Below, in pieces: positions 60,579-64,000 of a stretch of DNA of 64,000 nt. Positions within the stretch are counted from its first letter, which is position 1. Each line of letters starts with the position of its first letter. Where the stretch lies: the NCBI RefSeq assembly GCF_031180885.1, contig NZ_JAPSLK010000001.1:723158-787157 (forward strand), in the 5' to 3' direction. Below the pieces are notes generated by a model, which had not been told where the DNA came from, did not search any database, and saw nothing but the letters and a program-made list of their open reading frames with translations. The translations under genes and the position numbers were made by a program. This stretch comes from Saccharothrix sp. (lineage in GTDB: Bacteria > Actinomycetota > Actinomycetes > Mycobacteriales > Pseudonocardiaceae).

Positions 60579-61319
60579 GTGGACGACTTCGGCCCGGACG
60601 GCACGCAGCCCCCACCGCCGCCCCACTTCTTCCCGGACCCGCTCGCGGGCCTGGTGACCGGGGCCGACCGGGTGTTCCCGGACGCTTTGAGCGGGTCGGC
60701 CGGCTTGGAGTCCGGCGCCGGCCCGGGCACCCCTCCAGCGGAACCCGCGGCGGGCGGTTCGGCGCTCGGTGGTTCGGTATCGGGTGGTTCGGCGCTGGGT
60801 GATTCGGCGCTGGGTGATTCGGCGCTGGGCGCGGCCTCCGGCCCCCGTCTCCATGATCCCACGGGGGACCGACAATTCGGGGCTTCGGGCGGCGGAGCAG
60901 CACGACGCTCGACCGCGCGCCGCACGCCCAGGCGGTCCGCGCAAGCCGCCCGGTCCACTTGGTCCGCCCACTCCGCGCAGGCCGCCCGTCCGGCTGCGTC
61001 TGCCAGACCGGCGCAGTCGGGCCGTTCGGTGCAGGCGGCCCAGCCCGTGCAGCCGGTGCCGCAGGGGTGGAGCGTGCCGCAGGCGCCGCCGCCCTCGCCA
61101 TACGCGTACCCGATGGCCCAGCAGCCGGTCCAGAACGCGCCCGCCCCGTACGTCCCGCCCCACGCGGCGCTGCCGCAGCGAGGTCCGCAGCCTGCTCAAA
61201 CGCCGCAGAAGACCGGTGCCGGCTGGGTCGGATGCCTCATCGTGCTCGCGGTGCTCGGAGGGCTGCTGTTCCCGGTCGCGCGTGCGATCATCCAGGAGTT
61301 GGCCAAACTGTTCTCGTGA
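60579..61319 (+). CDS. Proline/serine-rich membrane protein of unknown function, containing a dispersed repeat
   Basis: The 246-residue protein from GTG 60579 begins 16 bp after topA. A Pro-rich N-terminus (PDGTQPPPPPHFFPDPLAGL) is followed by GGSALGDSAL repeats (15-bp units), a basic/Gln-rich region, and a C-terminal membrane helix (AGWVGCLIVLAVLGGLLFPV) with a short tail. Residues about 85-103 (AASGPRLHDPTGDRQFGA) are encoded by the inverted dispersed repeat at 60831-60886. Tail-anchored topology is suggested. Function unknown. Confidence 0.7.
   Translation: MDDFGPDGTQPPPPPHFFPDPLAGLVTGADRVFPDALSGSAGLESGAGPGTPPAEPAAGGSALGGSVSGGSALGDSALGDSALGAASGPRLHDPTGDRQFGASGGGAARRSTARRTPRRSAQAARSTWSAHSAQAARPAASARPAQSGRSVQAAQPVQPVPQGWSVPQAPPPSPYAYPMAQQPVQNAPAPYVPPHAALPQRGPQPAQTPQKTGAGWVGCLIVLAVLGGLLFPVARAIIQELAKLFS
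60831..60886 (-). repeat. Dispersed palindromic repeat inside a coding region
   Basis: Inverted relative to 15037 and 36111. It contains GCGGCCTCCGGCCCCCGTCT, then CATGATCCCACGGGGGACCG and ACAAT. The length fits the reading frame of the membrane protein gene, which stays open. Confidence 0.85.
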
Positions 61320-61400
61320 CCGATCAACCACCCGAATGGTGGATGTGGTCATGTGATCGAACGGCCCCGGCTACCCTGATTGCCTGCACGAACGGCGGGG

Positions 61401-63404
61401 GTGAGCGTCATCCAGGACGGCGGCGGCACAGCGGCGTCAACCAGCCACCGGATTCGCAGTGTGTTGGCGATCCGGCCGTTCCGCAGGCTTTGGGGTGTCA
61501 CCTATCTGTGCAGTGTCGGTGACTGGCTGTCACTGCTCGCGTTGACCGGTCTGGTCTCCCGGCTCACCCAGAGCTACCAGTGGGAGAGCTTCGCGCTCAG
61601 CCTCGTGGTCCTCACCCAGCTCCTCCCCGGCATCCTGTTCGCCCCGCTCGGCGGCGTCCTGGCGGACCGGTTCGACCGGCGCAAGATCATGGTCGTCTGC
61701 GACCTGCTGCGCGGCGGCCTGTTCATCTCCATCGCGCTCGTCGGCACCGCCTGGTGGCTGTTCATCGCGAACTTCCTGGTCGGCTGCTGCGCGATGCTGT
61801 GGATCCCGGCCAAGGACTCGGCCGTGCCGAACCTGCTGCGCCGCCCCGACCAGGTGGAGACCGCGAACCAGCTCGGCCTGGTCATGACCTACGGCATCTC
61901 GGTCATCAGCGGCGCTGGCCTGTACTCGCTGATCTCCGGCATCCCCGGCTACCTGCACCTGCAGAACACCGACATCGAGTTCCGCATCGCGACCATCGCC
62001 GTCATGGTCAACGGCGCGCTCTACGTGACCTCGGCGATCCTGGTCGCGGTGCGCATCCCGGAGCTGTCCGGCCGGATCGCCCGGGTCAAGCCGGTCAAGG
62101 GCGAGCGCGAGGGCTTCTTCGCGATGCTGCGCGACGGGCTCCACTTCGCCGGCCGCACCCCGCTGGTCCGCGGCCTGGTCATCGGCATGATCGGCGCGTT
62201 CGCGGCGGCCGGCGCGGTGATCGGCACGGCCAAGCTCTACGCCAACTCGCTGCTCGGCGGCGACTCGACGTTCGGCCTGCTGTTCGTGGCGGTGTTCGCC
62301 GGTCTCGCGGTCGGCATGGCGGTCGCGCCCCGCGCCGCCCGCAGGCTCACCTACGACCGGCTGTTCGGCGTCACCATCGTGCTGGCCGGCGCGAGCCTGC
62401 TCATCGTCGCCATCGCGCCGCACCTGTGGGTCGCGCTGATCGCGGTAGCCCTGGTCGGCGGCTGCGCCGGCATGGCGTTCCTGACCGGTCTGACGATCGT
62501 CGGCTCGAAGGTCGAGGACGCCATGCGCGGCCGGACCGTCGCGCTGATCCAGTCCCTGCTCAAGGTCGTGCTGTTCGTGGCCTCCGGCGCCGCGCCGCTC
62601 GTGGTCAGCCTGATCCAGCGGCGCACGGTGACCGTGTTCGGGCACCCCATGCAGGTCGACGCCACCCGCCCGGTGCTGTTCGGCGCGGCGCTCATCGCGA
62701 TCCTGCTCGGGCTCATCGCCTACCGGCAGATGGACGACCGGCGCGCCGAGCCGATCCTGTCCGACCTGATCGCGGCGTTGCGTGGCCGGCGCCGGCGGAC
62801 CGGTGGGCTGCTCATCGCGGTCGAGGGCGAGCGCCGGGCCGACACCGCCACCCAGGCCAGGCTGCTCGCGGACGCGCTGCGCGCCGAGGGCCGGGAGGTG
62901 CTGCTCGCCTCCGACCCGGACCTGGACGAGCAGCGGCTGCGCAACCTGCTGTCCACCGCCGACCTCGCCGGGGTCCGGGCACACGCCCTGGTCGCCGCGG
63001 CCGTGCGCGCCGACGTCGTGGAACGCGAGGTGCGGCCCGCGCTCGACGAGGGCGCGGTGGTGGTGATGGAGCGGTACGTGGACAGCCCGCTCGCGCACTT
63101 CAGCGCGGTCGGCAGCGTCGAGCCCAGCGAACTGGAGGGCCTGGTCGACTGGGCCACCGGGCGGCTGCGGCCGGACGTGACCGTGCTGCTGGACCGGACC
63201 CCGACCGCGCCGCCGGAGAAGGGCCTGGTGGAGGACCACTGGCGGGTGCAGCGGCTGCTGACCGAGATGGCGTCGGCCGACCCCGAGCGGTACGTGGTGG
63301 TGGACGCCGACGGTTCCGCGGAGGAGGTGGCCGCCCGCGTGCGCGCCGTCGTGGTGCCGCTGGTGACCCGGTCGTCCGCGCGGCCGGTGGTCGAGTCGTC
63401 GTGA
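61401..63404 (+). CDS. MFS transporter fused to a thymidylate-kinase-like domain
   Basis: The 667-residue protein has an MFS half (residues about 20-435; motif A as GGVLADRFDRRKIMVVCDLL) and a P-loop-kinase-like half (from about 468). This is the actinobacterial 'MFS/dTMP kinase' architecture seen in streptomycetes. The kinase half begins LLIAVEGERRADTATQARLL, where an active kinase has GxxGSGKST, so the P loop is missing. DR(T/S)-like LLDRTPTAPPEKG is kept. I infer a degenerate kinase domain. GTG 61401 is chosen over an upstream ATG-type start at 61380. It precedes holB, with which active tmk genes are often linked. Confidence 0.85.
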   Translation: MSVIQDGGGTAASTSHRIRSVLAIRPFRRLWGVTYLCSVGDWLSLLALTGLVSRLTQSYQWESFALSLVVLTQLLPGILFAPLGGVLADRFDRRKIMVVCDLLRGGLFISIALVGTAWWLFIANFLVGCCAMLWIPAKDSAVPNLLRRPDQVETANQLGLVMTYGISVISGAGLYSLISGIPGYLHLQNTDIEFRIATIAVMVNGALYVTSAILVAVRIPELSGRIARVKPVKGEREGFFAMLRDGLHFAGRTPLVRGLVIGMIGAFAAAGAVIGTAKLYANSLLGGDSTFGLLFVAVFAGLAVGMAVAPRAARRLTYDRLFGVTIVLAGASLLIVAIAPHLWVALIAVALVGGCAGMAFLTGLTIVGSKVEDAMRGRTVALIQSLLKVVLFVASGAAPLVVSLIQRRTVTVFGHPMQVDATRPVLFGAALIAILLGLIAYRQMDDRRAEPILSDLIAALRGRRRRTGGLLIAVEGERRADTATQARLLADALRAEGREVLLASDPDLDEQRLRNLLSTADLAGVRAHALVAAAVRADVVEREVRPALDEGAVVVMERYVDSPLAHFSAVGSVEPSELEGLVDWATGRLRPDVTVLLDRTPTAPPEKGLVEDHWRVQRLLTEMASADPERYVVVDADGSAEEVAARVRAVVVPLVTRSSARPVVESS

Positions 63405-63426
63405 CGGCTGGGTAGGTTTTCTCCTC

Positions 63427-64000
63427 GTGAAGGGTGTGTGGAGCGAGGTCGTCGGCCAGCCCGACGCGGTCGCCGTCCTGAGCGCCGCCGCGGAGGCCGC
63501 CGCGTCCATCGTCGCCGGTGGCACGCCCGCGCCCGGCGCCATGACCCACGCCTGGCTGTTCACCGGCCCGCCCGGCTCGGGCCGCTCGGTGACGGCCCGC
63601 GCGTTCGCCGCCGCCCTTCAGTGCACCGTGGTCGGTGACCGGCCGGGGTGCGGCGAGTGCCCCGGTTGCCACACGACCCTGGCGGGCACGCACGCCGACG
63701 TCCGCGTGGTCGCGCCCGAGGGGTTGTCGATCTCCGTGGCCGAGATGCGGTCGCTGGTCCAGGTGTCGGCGCGGCGGCCGACGTCCGGGCGGTGGCAGGT
63801 GGTGATCATCGCCGACGCGGACCGGTTGACCGAGGGTGCGGCGAACGCGCTGCTCAAGGCGGTGGAGGAGCCGCCAGACCGGACCGTGTTCCTCCTGTGC
63901 GCGCCGTCCGACCACCCCGACGACGTGTCGGTGACCATCCGGTCGCGGTGCCGCATCGTGCCGTTGGGGACGCCCCGGTTGGACGCGATCGCCGAGGCGT
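63427..64000 (+). CDS. holB: DNA polymerase III delta-prime subunit, N-terminal part
   Basis: The frame from GTG 63427 runs off the window (191 codons). It shows the clamp-loader AAA+ fold: VVGQPDAVAVLSAAAEAAAS, GPPGSGRSVTARAFAAALQC with Arg in place of the Walker lysine, a zinc-binding CGECPGCHT, LTEGAANALLKAVEEPP and IRSRCRIVPL (SRC motif). This is the delta-prime subunit, which holds the clamp loader together and does not hydrolyse ATP. It matches Rv3644c. The gene is 22 bp after the MFS fusion, so they may be co-transcribed. Confidence 0.93.
   Translation, partial: MKGVWSEVVGQPDAVAVLSAAAEAAASIVAGGTPAPGAMTHAWLFTGPPGSGRSVTARAFAAALQCTVVGDRPGCGECPGCHTTLAGTHADVRVVAPEGLSISVAEMRSLVQVSARRPTSGRWQVVIIADADRLTEGAANALLKAVEEPPDRTVFLLCAPSDHPDDVSVTIRSRCRIVPLGTPRLDAIAEA

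Noticed and set aside
57921-61352. A 1143-codon minus-strand frame across topA
   Set aside because: It is opposite topA and lacks any recognisable domain.

Overview
The window is high-GC actinobacterial DNA, most likely from a member of the Pseudonocardiaceae (Saccharothrix/Lentzea/Actinosynnema type). Evidence: very GC-rich codon use, many GTG starts, a WhiB protein, a Ssd/Tad pilus operon with a DUF4244 pilin, an MFS transporter fused to a thymidylate-kinase-like domain, and 6C and Ms1-like small RNAs. Identifications come from motif reading and remembered gene order; no search was run.

Region 1 (1-4259) is one end of an integrated mobile element of the AICE type: the tail of a primase-polymerase gene, a P-loop ATPase, an iteron-like repeat array, an excisionase-like HTH protein and a tyrosine integrase. 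It abuts the 3' end of tRNA-Pro(CGG), the probable attachment site. The integrase carries a LacI-type helix-turn-helix inside its catalytic domain.

Region 2 (4299-33534) is chromosomal core, largely collinear with the Mycobacterium tuberculosis block Rv3683 down to Rv3662c as I recall it: metallophosphoesterase, PonA2-like penicillin-binding protein, WhiB, two ArsA/Get3-like ATPases, a RidA protein, NUDIX and MBL hydrolases, Crp, Nth, a TlpA-like thioredoxin, a NUDIX CoA pyrophosphatase, MarP-like protease, EphE-like hydrolase, a holin-like membrane protein and acetyl-CoA synthetase. Interspersed are a beta-clamp paralogue, an MFS exporter, NhaA and two paralogous proteins of unknown function.

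Region 3 (33531-42870) looks like an insertion relative to that mycobacterial order: kynureninase plus tryptophan 2,3-dioxygenase with a divergent Lrp/AsnC regulator, then a cell-wall recycling cluster (RpiR regulator, MurQ, serine hydrolase, NamZ/DUF1343, NagZ) that would free and catabolise MurNAc and GlcNAc.

Region 4 (42871-64000) returns to core order: a probable Ms1-type RNA, a HAD phosphatase, 6C RNA, paired DnaA boxes, the ssd-tadABC-pilin-tadE operon, a DEAD/DEAH helicase, proton pyrophosphatase, two lipoproteins, an Rv3647c-like protein, topA, a proline-rich membrane protein, the MFS/kinase fusion and the start of holB.

Three repeat systems stand out. A roughly 128-bp hairpin element occurs three times (17954, 21543, 29834) with compensatory stem changes, and one copy is flanked by a 53-bp duplication that separates two formerly overlapping convergent genes. 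A roughly 50-bp palindromic family occurs at four places (6106, 15037, 36111, 60831), once as a 48-bp tandem array and once inside a coding region. In-frame 30-bp repeats extend the N-terminus of TadE.
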